A stretch of 64,000 bases of DNA from Algiphilus aromaticivorans DG1253 (lineage in GTDB: Bacteria > Pseudomonadota > Gammaproteobacteria > Nevskiales > Nevskiaceae): positions 1,984,001 to 2,048,000 of the forward strand of contig NZ_JPOG01000001.1 in assembly GCF_000733765.1 (NCBI RefSeq), in the 5' to 3' direction. Shown here in pieces: positions 48,302-58,772 of the stretch. The notes below the pieces were generated by a model, which did not search any database, was not told the origin of the DNA, and saw nothing but the letters and a program-made list of their open reading frames with translations. Within the stretch, counting starts at the first letter, position 1. Every line of letters starts with the position of its first letter. The position numbers and the translations under genes are program-made.

Positions 48302-49070
48302 CGCTGTACTCGTCGTGGCGCCGCCACCAGACACCGTGCTCGTTGCGCCCCATCGGCGCACGGTCGAGCCACTGGTACATGCTCCACAGGTCGTCCAGCC
48401 CGCGCGCATAGGCCGAATAGGTGTGATAAACGACGCCGTCCTCCAGAACGAAGGCGCTCATACCCGGTCGGTCGCGGTGGAAGGTAGGGACATGGGTGCC
48501 GCACATGGCGGCGATGCGTGCCTCGGCGGTCAGGCCGCCGACTTCCGCATCCGGGCGCCATTCGAACACCGGCTCGTGCCGATAGTTGTACTCGACGTCG
48601 CCTGCGCGCTGCTGCGCCTCGGTGAACCAGATGCTGAAATCGGCATTGAAATCACTGTCGTGCGACGAGGCCCAGGGGAAACGCCAGCCCATGCGCCGCC
48701 TGTAGGCCAGCAATCGGGCGAGCGGCGCCCGCGACGCCGCCATGAGCGTGACATCGTGGTGGGCGAGATGCACGACGATGGGGTCGAAGCCGTCCGCGGT
48801 CGAGGAGCACGAGGGGCAGCCTGCGCTGTAGTCGGGGCCGAACATGAAGTGGTAGACAAGAAGCTGCGAGCGACCGTCGAAGAGGTCCGCCAGCGAGGCA
48901 GGCCCGGCCTCCGTCTCGAAGCGGTAGTCCTTGTCGATCCGCACCCGGGGCAACGCCTGCCGCTGGCGCGCCAGCTCGTCGCCGCGCCGGGTCAGCGCCT
49001 TCTCGGCCTCGAGCAGCTCGAGTCGGGCCGCGAACCACTCTTCGCGTGTTCCGATCGTATGCTGTGTCAT
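48294..49070 (-). CDS. DUF899 family thioredoxin-like protein
   Basis: A 258-residue protein with clear DUF899 features: REEWFAARLELLEAEKALTR, ALPRVRIDKDYRFE, LLVYHFMFGPDYSAGCPSCS, and MGWRFPWASSHDSDFNAD. The CPSC may be redox-active. Biological role unknown. Divergent from the regulator at 49,169, which may control it. Confidence 0.92.
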   Translation of the reverse strand: MTQHTIGTREEWFAARLELLEAEKALTRRGDELARQRQALPRVRIDKDYRFETEAGPASLADLFDGRSQLLVYHFMFGPDYSAGCPSCSSTADGFDPIVVHLAHHDVTLMAASRAPLARLLAYRRRMGWRFPWASSHDSDFNADFSIWFTEAQQRAGDVEYNYRHEPVFEWRPDAEVGGLTAEARIAAMCGTHVPTFHRDRPGMSAFVLEDGVVYHTYSAYARGLDDLWSMYQWLDRAPMGRNEHGVWWRRHDEYSDG

Positions 49071-49168
49071 CGCTTCCTCTCCTGCGGTCGATTGGCGCAG
49101 GAGAAGCTAATCGCCGGGCGGCACGCGATGAGAGTGACAAGTTTGGCGCGATCCCGAAGGACTCGCCG

Positions 49169-50389
49169 ATGGATTCGTTGATCAATGCCGCGGCGCGCGC
49201 GCTTGCTGCAGGCGACCCGCTCGGTGCACTGAACCGGGTGGCGCTGCGCGACGATGCGCCGGCCCTGGCACTGCGCGGCATCGCGATGGCGCAGCTCGAC
49301 GAGCTCGACCGCGCCCGGGCGCTGCTGCGCCGCGCCGCCCGCGCCTTCGGCCCGGAGGAAGTCGTGCATCGGGCGCGATGCGTCGTCGCCGAGGCCGAAG
49401 TGGCCTTCGCCGCGCGCGATCTGAACGGGCCCGTGCAGGCGCTGATCGCGGCCCGCGCCGCGCTTTCCGAGCACGGCGACGCCACCAATGCCGCGCACGC
49501 CGGCATTCTGGACGCGCGCCGTCTGCTGCTGGCGGGCCGTATCGACGAAGCGGAGACGGCGCTGGGCAAGGAAACGACCGCATCCCTGCCACCCGCGACC
49601 GGCGCTCTGCACGCACTGGTCGCCGCCGGCATCGCCATGCGCCGCCTGCGCACCGCGGAAGCGCGTGCCGCGCTGTTCCGGGCCGAAGGCGCTGCCCGCG
49701 CCGCGGCGATCCCGGCACTGGCGGCGGAAGTCGAGAACGCGACCCGCATGCTGAGCGCGCCGGCCGCGCGCCGCTGGCGGAACGGCGCGCAGCAGCTTCT
49801 CACCCTCGCCGAGGCCGAAGCGCTGATGGCTTCCGGGCAGCTGGTGGTGGATGCCTGCCGGTTCGCCGTGCGCTTCGGCAACGACACGGTGTCGCTGGCC
49901 AGCCGCCCGATCCTGTTCACCCTCGCCCGCACGCTGGGCGAAGCCTGGCCGGACGACGTCGCGCGCGAGACGCTGGTCGCGCGCGCCTTCCGCCTGCGGC
50001 TCGACGACGAATCGCATCGCGCCCGCCTCCGCGTCGAGATGGGCCGGTTGCGCGCCGCACTGCGACCGATGGCCGGCGTCCGCGCGACGCGGCGCGGCTA
50101 TGTGCTCGCACCGCGAGCGGCATGCGAGGTCGCGGTGCTGGCGCCGCCCGTGGACGAGGCGCACACGCAGGTCCTGGCGTTGCTGGCGGACGGCCGGGCA
50201 TGGTCGAGCTCGGCACTGGCAACCGTCCTGGGAACCAGCCAGCGCAGCGTGCAGCGGTCGCTCGGGGCGCTCGCCGCGGCCGGGAAGGTGCAGTGGCTCG
50301 GTCGCGGCCGCGCCCGTCGCTGGACGCTGCCCTCGGTGCCCGGATTCACGACAGCCTTGTTACTCCCCGCCGCACTGCCCACTGATTAG
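49169..50389 (+). CDS. Helical-repeat transcription regulator with C-terminal winged helix
   Basis: A 406-residue protein, Ala/Arg-rich. Residues 1-190 are TPR-like helical pairs (LDELDRARALLRRAARAFG); residues 215-320 resemble an OmpR-like winged helix (ARETLVARAFRLRLDDESH, then VRATRRGYVLAP); residues 330-390 contain a second HTH (SALATVLGTSQRSVQRSLG, LAAAGKVQWLGRG). Starts at 49,169, divergent from DUF899, so probably its regulator. The two HTH-like regions make it unusual. Confidence 0.78.
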   Translation: MDSLINAAARALAAGDPLGALNRVALRDDAPALALRGIAMAQLDELDRARALLRRAARAFGPEEVVHRARCVVAEAEVAFAARDLNGPVQALIAARAALSEHGDATNAAHAGILDARRLLLAGRIDEAETALGKETTASLPPATGALHALVAAGIAMRRLRTAEARAALFRAEGAARAAAIPALAAEVENATRMLSAPAARRWRNGAQQLLTLAEAEALMASGQLVVDACRFAVRFGNDTVSLASRPILFTLARTLGEAWPDDVARETLVARAFRLRLDDESHRARLRVEMGRLRAALRPMAGVRATRRGYVLAPRAACEVAVLAPPVDEAHTQVLALLADGRAWSSSALATVLGTSQRSVQRSLGALAAAGKVQWLGRGRARRWTLPSVPGFTTALLLPAALPTD

Positions 50390-50399
50390 GATGCGGCGC

Positions 50400-51038
50400 A
50401 TGAAACGATCAAACGCAGACATCATCCAGGAGCACGGCCCCTTCCCCGGCGTCGAGGGCGTGCACGGGCTTACCTACGACGGCGACAGCATCTGGTTCGC
50501 CAGCAAGTGCGGACTGACCGCGCTCGACCCGGAGAGCAGCGCCATCCGGCGCACCCTCGAGATCGCGGCCGATGCCGGAACCGCCTACGACGGCCGCCAC
50601 CTGTTCCAGCTCGGCGACGGCCACATCCAGAAGGTCGATCCGGAAACCGGCAGCGTGCTCGGCACCATTCCGGCGCCCGAAGGGGGCGCTTCCGGCATGG
50701 CCTGGGCCGAAGGCACGCTGTGGGTCGGGCAGTATCGCGACCACAGGATTCACCAGCTCGACCCGCAATCCGGCGCCATCCTGCGCACCATCGAGAGCGA
50801 CCGCTTCGTCACCGGCGTGACGTGGCTCGACGGGGCGCTCTGGCACGGTTGCGGCGACGGTGACAACTGGGCGATCCGGCGAATCGATGGCGCCACCGGA
50901 GACGTCCTCGAGAGTCTCGATCTGCCCTCCGGGACGATGGTCTCCGGCCTCGAATCGGACGGCGTCGACCGCTTCTTCTGCGGCGGCGGCGGGAGCGGCA
51001 AGGTGCGGGTGGTTCGCCGGCCCGGCGCCGCGAGCTGA
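50400..51038 (+). CDS. Vgb/glutamine cyclotransferase-like beta-propeller
   Basis: A 212-residue protein with repeats of the type GLTYDGDSIWFASKCGLTAL, GTAYDGRHLFQLGDG, GMAWAEGTLWVGQYRDHRIH, GVTWLDGALWHGC: four or more blades of a beta-propeller, close to a streptogramin-lyase-like plan. No signal peptide. ATG at 50,400, or nine bases earlier in frame. Co-transcribed with the regulator before it (gap of about ten bases). Confidence 0.78.
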   Translation: MKRSNADIIQEHGPFPGVEGVHGLTYDGDSIWFASKCGLTALDPESSAIRRTLEIAADAGTAYDGRHLFQLGDGHIQKVDPETGSVLGTIPAPEGGASGMAWAEGTLWVGQYRDHRIHQLDPQSGAILRTIESDRFVTGVTWLDGALWHGCGDGDNWAIRRIDGATGDVLESLDLPSGTMVSGLESDGVDRFFCGGGGSGKVRVVRRPGAAS

Positions 51039-51074
51039 ACCGCACGTAGACGCAGGTTCGGAAGAGCTCTGAAG

Positions 51075-51157
51075 CCACAGATTTCGCAGATTCAGGGGAT
51101 TTTCTCTGGTGGCGCGAACTTCACCGGCGCTCACCGGAACCACAAAGAAATCTGTGG
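51075..51157. repeat. Inverted repeat between convergent genes
   Basis: CCACAGATTTC at 51,075-51,085 and its exact reverse complement at 51,147-51,157, arms of 11 bp about 60 apart. It lies between the convergent propeller and oppF genes and may work as a two-way terminator. Confidence 0.55.
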
Positions 51158-51159
51158 TT

Positions 51160-52148
51160 CTATCGCGGTTCGCCACCACCACCGCCCGCCGGGTGCAGAT
51201 GGCACGCCGCCAGATGCACCGGCTGCCCCGGCGCCGCGGCATTGACCAGCGGCGGAATCTCAGTGCGACAGCGGTCGAAGGCTTCCGGGCAGCGCGGGTG
51301 GAAGGGGCAACCGGCCGGCGGGTGCGTGGCCGAGGGCACGTCGCCGGGTAGGACGATGCGATTGCGCTTGGTCTGCGGGTCGGGCACCGGCACGGCCGAC
51401 AGCAGCGCACGAGTATAGGGGTGCCGCGCACCATCGAAGAGGGTGGCGGCGTCGGTCTGCTCGACGATGCGGCCCAGGTACATCACCGCCACCGCGTCGG
51501 CGATGTGGCGCACCACCGCCAAATCGTGCGAGATGAACAGGAAGCTGATCCCGAAATCGCGGCGAATATCAGCGAGCAGATTCAGGATCTGCGACTGCAC
51601 CGACACATCCAAGGCCGACACCGCCTCGTCGGCGACGATGAAGCTGGGCGACAGCGCCAGCGCGCGGGCGATGCCGACGCGCTGGCGTTGACCGCCTGAG
51701 AATTCGTGCGGATAGCGCGTCGCCATCGCCGCGCGCAGCCCGACGATATCGAGCAACTCGAGGACGCGCGCCTGCCGGGCATTGCGGTCGCCGACGCGGT
51801 GCACGAGTAGCGGCTCCTCCAGGATCTGACCAATGGAACGCCGGGGATTGAGGGAGGCGAAGGGGTCCTGGAAGACGATCTGCATCTCGCGCCGGCGGGC
51901 GCGCAGAGCGCGGCGGGAAATACCGGTGACTGGGCGACCATCCAGTGCAACGCTGCCCGCGGTGGGCTCCTGCAGGCGCAGGATGGCGCGCCCCAGCGTC
52001 GACTTGCCGCAGCCGGATTCGCCGACCAGCGCCAGCGTCTGGCTGCGCGCGATGTCGAGATCGACGCCGTCGACCGCGCGCAAGGGCGGCTTCGGCGGAA
52101 AGCGGCGACCGCCGAAGTACTTCTTCAGGCCACGGACTTCCAGCAGCA

Positions 52149-52149
<1 letters not shown>
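51160..52149 (-). CDS. oppF: Peptide ABC transporter ATP-binding protein (OppF/DppF)
   Basis: A 329-residue ATPase. Walker A GESGCGKSTLGRAI, Q-loop FQDPFASLNPR, signature FSGGQRQRVGIARAL, Walker B FIVADEAVSALD and the C-terminal oligopeptide motif HPPAGCPFHPRCP. With OppD it powers uptake of peptides. Start ATG overlaps the oppD stop. Confidence 0.92.
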
Positions 52150-53116
<967 letters not shown>

Positions 53117-53120
<4 letters not shown>

Positions 53121-53974
53121 TCGGCCACCTTGCGCGGATCGAGCGCGTCCTGCAGCGCGTCAGAGAAGAAATTGAAGGCCATGACCAGCACGAACATCGC
53201 TGCGGAGGCGGCAATGAAGTTGTTGAAGAAGCCCGCCGTCACCTCGTTGGTGGACTGCGAGATCATCAGCCCCCAGGAAACGCCGTCCTGCACGCCGAGC
53301 CCGAGGAAGGACAGGATCACCTCGGCCTTGATGGCGGTGACGAAGACGATGGTCGCCTGCACCAGCAGGATGTGGGTCGTGTTGGGCAGCACGTGCCGGA
53401 AGATGATCGCCGTCTGCGACACACCCACCGCACGCGCAGCCTCGACGAACTCCATGGCACGCAGCTTGATGACCTCGCCGCGCACATAGCGCGAAGTCGT
53501 CGTCCAGAAAGTCGCGATCATCGCCAGGTGCATGGCCATGGCGTGCCCCTGCATGGCATAGGCCACCGCTACCACGAAGAGGAAAAAGGGAATCGCATCC
53601 AGCGTGCCCTTCAGCCAGAGGATCAGCTCGTCGAGCCAGGAACCAGCGAAGTAGCCGGATAGCGCGCCGAAGATTGCGCCAAGCAGTGTCGAACTGATGG
53701 CCACGACCAGCCCGATTTCGAAAGCCACGCGCGTGGAGTAGATCGTTCGCGCGAAAATGTCTTGCCCGTTACGCGTGGTGCCGAACCAGTGCTCGCCCGA
53801 GGCCGGCGCGAAGCTGTCGGCGCCGATGTCGGACCAGGCCTGCCCGGCCAGGCCTGCCCAGACAGCGCAGGCGACGAGAAAATAGAAGGCGACCACCGCC
53901 AGCGCGGTCATGCCGGCACGATCGCGCAGCAGGCGCCGGCCGGCTCGCAGCCAGATGCCGCCACCCGCGCTCAT
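53117..53974 (-). CDS. oppC: Peptide ABC transporter permease (OppC/DppC)
   Basis: A 285-residue inner-membrane protein, N-terminal segment (LAVVAFYFLVACAVWAGLAG) and typical OppC domain: HWFGTTRNGQDIFARTIYST, ARAVGVSQTAIIFRHVLPN (coupling helix EAA), LSFLGLGVQDG, and LDPR at the end. Four to six segments. Overlaps oppB by four bases. Confidence 0.92.
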
Positions 53975-54924
53975 TGAACGGCCACGCGCGGGTCGAAGAC
54001 CCGGTAGAGCAGATCGTTGATGACAAGCACGACGACGAAGAGCAGCGCAGTCACCCCCACCACGGCCTTGAGCACCGGCTGGTCACCGGTGGTCACCGCG
54101 TCGAAGGCCAGCTTGCCGGCGCCGGGGATGCCGAAGTAGCTCTCGATGAGCAGGCTGCCGGCGATGACGATGGAGGGAATCGAGAACATCACGCGCGTGA
54201 TGATCGGGATCATGCTGTTCTTCAGCACGTACTTCCACAGGATCGTGCCGGCACCGGCGCCGTAGGCGCGGGCCGTGCGGATGTGGTCGCGGCCGATCTC
54301 CTCGACGAAAACCGCACGGTAAAAGCGCGTGTTGTACCCCAGCGAGACGAAGACAATGGAAAGCGTCGGCACTGTCACGTAATAGAGATAGCTACCCAGG
54401 CTGGACATGTCCCAGCCACGCACCGGAAAGAAGTTCAGCCCGTAGCGCGACGAGAAGATGATCTGGAAGGCGATGATGATGATGATGAAGCTGATGCTCA
54501 TCCCCACCACGGAGAACGCCATGATCGAGCGGTCGATCCAGCCGCCGCGGTACCAGGCCGCCACCAGCGCCAGCGCTACCCCCAGAACGTTACCGATGAT
54601 GAAACCCGGCAGCGTCAGTGCCAGCGATATCGGCACCGCGTCGGCGAGCAGCGCGGTGACCTCCTGGCCGGTGGACAGCGAGCTGCCGAAGTCGAAGGTC
54701 AGCATTTCCCACAGATAATCGATATACCGTGCCCAGAAGGGCTGGTCGTAGCCCAGTTGAGCGCGGACCTGCGCGATCTGCTCGGCAGTCGGGTTCTTGC
54801 CAAGCAGCTCGTAGGTCATCTCGGGGCCAAAGTAGACCATCAGCAGGAAGCTGATAAAGGTCACGCCCAGGATCAACGGTATGCCAGTAGCGATCCGCCG
54901 CAGAAGAAAGGCCAGCGTGCGCAT
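53971..54924 (-). CDS. oppB: Peptide ABC transporter permease (OppB/DppB)
   Basis: A 317-residue inner-membrane permease. RRIATGIPLILGVTFISFLL start, LGYDQPFWARYIDYLWEML, DFGSSLSTGQEV, EEIGRDHIRTARAYGAG (coupling helix) and the closing LLYRVFDPRV. Partner of OppC. Confidence 0.92.
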   Translation of the reverse strand: MRTLAFLLRRIATGIPLILGVTFISFLLMVYFGPEMTYELLGKNPTAEQIAQVRAQLGYDQPFWARYIDYLWEMLTFDFGSSLSTGQEVTALLADAVPISLALTLPGFIIGNVLGVALALVAAWYRGGWIDRSIMAFSVVGMSISFIIIIIAFQIIFSSRYGLNFFPVRGWDMSSLGSYLYYVTVPTLSIVFVSLGYNTRFYRAVFVEEIGRDHIRTARAYGAGAGTILWKYVLKNSMIPIITRVMFSIPSIVIAGSLLIESYFGIPGAGKLAFDAVTTGDQPVLKAVVGVTALLFVVVLVINDLLYRVFDPRVAVQ

Positions 54925-54933
54925 TGACTGCTG

Positions 54934-56763
54934 CTAGCCCTCCACAGCCTCGGCGGCCTCAACGGCCTCGGCGTCAACGGCCTCGACGTCAACGAAGCGC
55001 AGCCAGAAGCCGCCCAGCACCTGCCGGTCCGGCAGTCCGCGCACCTGCTTGTGCCACAGCGTCACGCGCGAACGCGTCAGACCGAGAACGCCGACGCAGT
55101 CATCAATCAGCATCTCGTTCATGCGGTGATAGATAGCCGTGCGCTCGGGCCCCGGCATCATCTCGGAAGCCTTCTCGTAGAGTCGGTCGTATTCGGAGTT
55201 GCGGTAGTTCGAAGCGTTGCTCCCCGGGGCGGCGTTCGGCCCGTAGAAGAGCTGGAGGACATTCTCAGCGTCCGGGTAGTCCAGACCCCAGCCGTAGCCC
55301 ATGATGGACAGCTCCGAGTTGCGCAGCGCGCGGTTGTAGTCACCGAAAGTCGCGAAACTCTCGGCCTGTACCTTGTCGCGCGGAATGCCAGCGTCCGCCA
55401 TATTGCCGCGGAAGGCTTCGAACATCTCGCGCGCCAGCGACGAAGTCACCAGCCCGTATTCCATCTCAGGGATGTTGTCGGCATTCCAACCGGCGGCCTC
55501 CAGGCGCTCGCGGGCGCGCTCCGGATTGTGCGTCACGGAATCGCGCGACAGATCCTCGTCGAACTCCTCCAGAATCGGCGGGATCACACCCGGGAAAACG
55601 ATGCCCAGCCCGGCGTAGAAGCGATCGTTGCGCTGCTGCCAATCGAAGGCGTCGCGCATGGCGCAGCGCAACTCGCGGTTACGCTCCTGGCGCTCGGGAT
55701 CCTCGTTGTAGCCGATGGCCGGGTCGTCCATGTTGAAGACCGTGAAGACCAGCCCCGCCTCCGGACCCGTGTCCATGTGATAGCGCTCGGCGTATTCGGA
55801 TTCCAGCGTCACCGGATCCTTCGAGGCTAGTACGGCATCGGTCTGCTCCACCGGCACGCCGGAGAGCATGATCTCGCGCCCGGAGGTGAAGGAGGCCCAA
55901 CGCGCAGCCGACTCCTGGATGAAATCGATCTTCAGCTGATCGACGAAAGGCGGCGCCTTGCCATCGAGATGCTCGATGCCGAGATCGCTGTGCGCTGCTT
56001 TCTCATAGCCTTCGTAGGCAAGATCGAGCGGCTCCTCGCGGAAGTTCGGGTTGGGGTCGAAGCGCACCTGCGTGCGCGAGTAGTGCGTCAGCTCCCATGG
56101 GCCCGAACCGATGGCTTTCGTGCCCAGGTCGCGGCCGTGCGCCTCAACGGCTTCCGGCGGCACAATGCCGGAAAAGCCCATTGCCAGCGTGTGCACGAAC
56201 TGCGGGAAGGGACGCGTCAGCTCTACACGTATGGTGAAATCGTCAACAGCGCGCAAGCCGGGCACCGCCTCGTCGTAATCGGCACCGGCCTCGACCCACT
56301 CCTTCATGCCCTTGATCTTGCCTTCCCATAGCCATTTGCCCTGGGAGGTGTTTTCGGGGTCGAAGTGGCGCTTGAGGGAGTAGACGAAATCGTGAGCCGT
56401 GACGGTGCGGCTCTTGCCACCCTCGAAAACCGGACTGTCGATGTAGCGCCCGGTCTTCTTGAGGGGAATGGTATAGACCAGCCCATCGTCGGAAATCGTC
56501 GGCATTTCAGCCGCGAGATTCGGCACCAACTCGTAGGGCCGCTCCAGATACTTGTAGCGGTAGAGCGTGTCGTAGGCATTGACGACAACGACATTGGCGT
56601 AGACCGTCGCGGCATGCAGCGGATCGAGATTCGTCGGCACGCCGTCCTCGGAGTGCCGATAGACCTTGAGATCCTCGTCCGATCCGCCGCCCGAACAGGC
56701 CGACAGGCAGACAACGGCGAGCAATAGGGCGCAGCCGGCGCCGCGGTGCAGAGCGCGCTTCAT
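54934..56763 (-). CDS. oppA: Peptide ABC transporter substrate-binding lipoprotein
   Basis: A 609-residue family-5 binding protein. Signal with lipobox LSAC (Cys23), then KVYRHSEDGVPTNLDPLHAA, the SBP-5 core (FVYSLKRHFDPENTS, FVHTLAMGFSGIVPPEAVE) and a C-terminal YGWGLDYPDAENVL. The C-terminus ends in a repeated Ala-Val-Glu segment (VDVEAVDAEAVEAAEAVEG-like), unusual for the family. First gene of the operon. Confidence 0.92.
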   Translation of the reverse strand: MKRALHRGAGCALLLAVVCLSACSGGGSDEDLKVYRHSEDGVPTNLDPLHAATVYANVVVVNAYDTLYRYKYLERPYELVPNLAAEMPTISDDGLVYTIPLKKTGRYIDSPVFEGGKSRTVTAHDFVYSLKRHFDPENTSQGKWLWEGKIKGMKEWVEAGADYDEAVPGLRAVDDFTIRVELTRPFPQFVHTLAMGFSGIVPPEAVEAHGRDLGTKAIGSGPWELTHYSRTQVRFDPNPNFREEPLDLAYEGYEKAAHSDLGIEHLDGKAPPFVDQLKIDFIQESAARWASFTSGREIMLSGVPVEQTDAVLASKDPVTLESEYAERYHMDTGPEAGLVFTVFNMDDPAIGYNEDPERQERNRELRCAMRDAFDWQQRNDRFYAGLGIVFPGVIPPILEEFDEDLSRDSVTHNPERARERLEAAGWNADNIPEMEYGLVTSSLAREMFEAFRGNMADAGIPRDKVQAESFATFGDYNRALRNSELSIMGYGWGLDYPDAENVLQLFYGPNAAPGSNASNYRNSEYDRLYEKASEMMPGPERTAIYHRMNEMLIDDCVGVLGLTRSRVTLWHKQVRGLPDRQVLGGFWLRFVDVEAVDAEAVEAAEAVEG

Positions 56764-56839
56764 GGCAGTTCATCCGATGCAGGGCCGCAAGTCAGCGGCA
56801 ATACGGCAAGGCTAGCAGCCCGCGCCGCCTCATGCGCCC

Positions 56840-58192
56840 TCAGGGAATGTGCAGCACCTGGCCGACGCGGAGCATATCGCCGTCGAGAGCATTTGCCCGG
56901 CGCAGGCGTGCCGACTCGACGCGGTAGCGCTCGGCGATCTCGCTCAAGGTATCGCCGCGCCGCACCTCGTGGCGCCGCGGCTCGGCACGGGCCTGCTGCT
57001 CCGCACCGCTCTCGACGTAACGCAGCGGACGGTAGTTCTCGAAGTAACCCCGGATGCCGTCGAAGACCGATCTCGCGACCTTCTGCTGGAAGGCCGAAGT
57101 GCCGAGCTTGCGCTCCTCGCCAGGGTTCGTGATGAAGGCGGTTTCCACGAGCACGGAAGGAATGTCGGGCGCCTTGAGCACCATGAAGCCCGCGCGCTGC
57201 ACTTCGCCGCGCTGGAGCTTGTTGAGCTGGCCGATCGACTGCAGCATGCGGTCGCCGGCATCGACGCTGGCCTCGATGGCCGCCGACTGCGAGATATCGA
57301 GCAGCACATGCTTCAGCGTGTCGTCCTTGCTGGAAAGCTGCACGCCGCCGATCAGATCGGCCTCGTTCTCCTGCTTCGCCAGCCAGCGCGCCTGCTCGGA
57401 GCTGGCGCCGCTGCGCGACAGCGTGTAGACCGCACTGCCCTGCACGCTCGAATCCTTGAAGGCATTGGCGTGCAGAGAAACGAAGAGATCGGCTTGCGCC
57501 TGCCGCGCCTTGGCGACGCGCTCGCGCAAGCCGACGTAGTAGTCGCCGTCGCGGATCATTATCGCGCGGAAGCCGGGCTGACTGTCGACCAGCGCCGCCA
57601 GCTTGCGCGCGATCGCCAGCACCACCTCCTTTTCCTTGAGACCGGTAGCGCCGACTGCGCCGGGGTCCTCACCACCATGACCGGCGTCGATGGCGATGAC
57701 GATGTCCTTGCGCTCCAGCCGTGCCACCGGCTCCACCGCCGGCGCCGCAGAAGTGTCGGGCTCGGCACGCGTGTTGCCCTGCGCCTGGCGACCTCCGGCT
57801 GTCGCCAGGTCGACGACGATGCGATGCCCGTAATCGGCCTGCGGCTGCAGCGCGAAGCTGCTGGCACGCGCATCCCGGCTCAGATCGAGCACAACGCGCA
57901 GTCTCCCGTCGGGCTGACGCGCGCTGCGCAGACCGGCGATGACACCATCCTCGGGAAGATCGTTGCTGAATTCGCCAGGGCTGACACCGTCGAGGTCGAT
58001 GACCACGCGCTCCGGGTCAGCCAGCGTGAAAACGCGGTGCGCCGCGGCCCCGCTGAGGTCGAAGACCACACGCGTATTCTGCGGGCCGTCCCATACGCGC
58101 ACGTCGCGCAACTCCGTCGCCGCCGCGGGTGCAGCAGCGAACAGCATCGACAGCAGTAGTAGACATCTGGCGCGAATGGACTTCGAAGGCAT
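56840..58192 (-). CDS. amiC: N-acetylmuramoyl-L-alanine amidase AmiC/AmiB-type
   Basis: A 450-residue periplasmic amidase. Signal peptide (residues 1-25), AMIN domain (VRVWDGPQNTRVVFDLSG), Amidase_3 zinc domain (IAIDAGHGGEDPGAVG, SLHANAFKD, ALKAPDIPSVLVETAFITN-type segment) and a C-terminal LysM (RRGDTLSEIAERYRV, LRVGQVLHIP). It cleaves septal peptidoglycan to separate daughter cells. The LysM end is as in E. coli AmiB, the usual neighbour of mutL. Confidence 0.93.
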   Translation of the reverse strand: MPSKSIRARCLLLLSMLFAAAPAAATELRDVRVWDGPQNTRVVFDLSGAAAHRVFTLADPERVVIDLDGVSPGEFSNDLPEDGVIAGLRSARQPDGRLRVVLDLSRDARASSFALQPQADYGHRIVVDLATAGGRQAQGNTRAEPDTSAAPAVEPVARLERKDIVIAIDAGHGGEDPGAVGATGLKEKEVVLAIARKLAALVDSQPGFRAIMIRDGDYYVGLRERVAKARQAQADLFVSLHANAFKDSSVQGSAVYTLSRSGASSEQARWLAKQENEADLIGGVQLSSKDDTLKHVLLDISQSAAIEASVDAGDRMLQSIGQLNKLQRGEVQRAGFMVLKAPDIPSVLVETAFITNPGEERKLGTSAFQQKVARSVFDGIRGYFENYRPLRYVESGAEQQARAEPRRHEVRRGDTLSEIAERYRVESARLRRANALDGDMLRVGQVLHIP

Positions 58193-58286
58193 GGTGGCCT
58201 CCCTGGACAACCCCATTTCGCACGCTACGCCGGGCCGCCCGAAAATGCAAGGCCTATTTCCTTTTCAAACAGATACTAAGCACAAC

Positions 58287-58772
58287 TTACTCATGCAGCG
58301 AATGCAAAGTCTGCTCTAGCCGACCGTTTTGTCGTGCATCGATCTCCGCACTGCGCCCCTTCCCCTGCAGCGTCAAGCGAATCGCGAGATCGATCGCCGG
58401 CAGTGCCCCGGCGGCGCGCTCGGGCCACTCCACCAGCCAGAGCGTGGACTCGGGCGGACTGTCGCGCAGACCCAGCATGTCCAGCTCCTCGGCATCGCCA
58501 AGCCGGTAGCAGTCCATGTGCAGCACGCGACCGGCTGGGCTCTCGTAGGGCTCGACCAAGGTGTAGGTCGGGCTGCGGATGGTCCCGGTCACCCGGAGTT
58601 CGCGCAGCAGCGCACGCGCCAGCGTGCTCTTGCCCGCGCCCAGCGAGCCTTCCAGCGCAATCACTCCGGCCACCGGTCGCGGCAAAGTCTTTGCCAGCGC
58701 CCGCCCCAGCGCCTCGGTGGCAGCCTCGTCGGGCAAATCGCGACGCATCCCCGGCACGGTGTCAGGCGCCAC
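58287..58772 (-). CDS. tsaE: tRNA threonylcarbamoyl adenosine ATPase TsaE
   Basis: A 161-residue ATPase of the t6A tRNA modification complex. Walker A GSLGAGKST at 42-50, then VTGTIRSPTYTLVEPYES and LHMDCYRL, and LWLVEWPERA. Overlaps nnr by 11 bases; the ATG at residue 9 is an alternative start. Confidence 0.95.
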   Translation of the reverse strand: MAPDTVPGMRRDLPDEAATEALGRALAKTLPRPVAGVIALEGSLGAGKSTLARALLRELRVTGTIRSPTYTLVEPYESPAGRVLHMDCYRLGDAEELDMLGLRDSPPESTLWLVEWPERAAGALPAIDLAIRLTLQGKGRSAEIDARQNGRLEQTLHSLHE

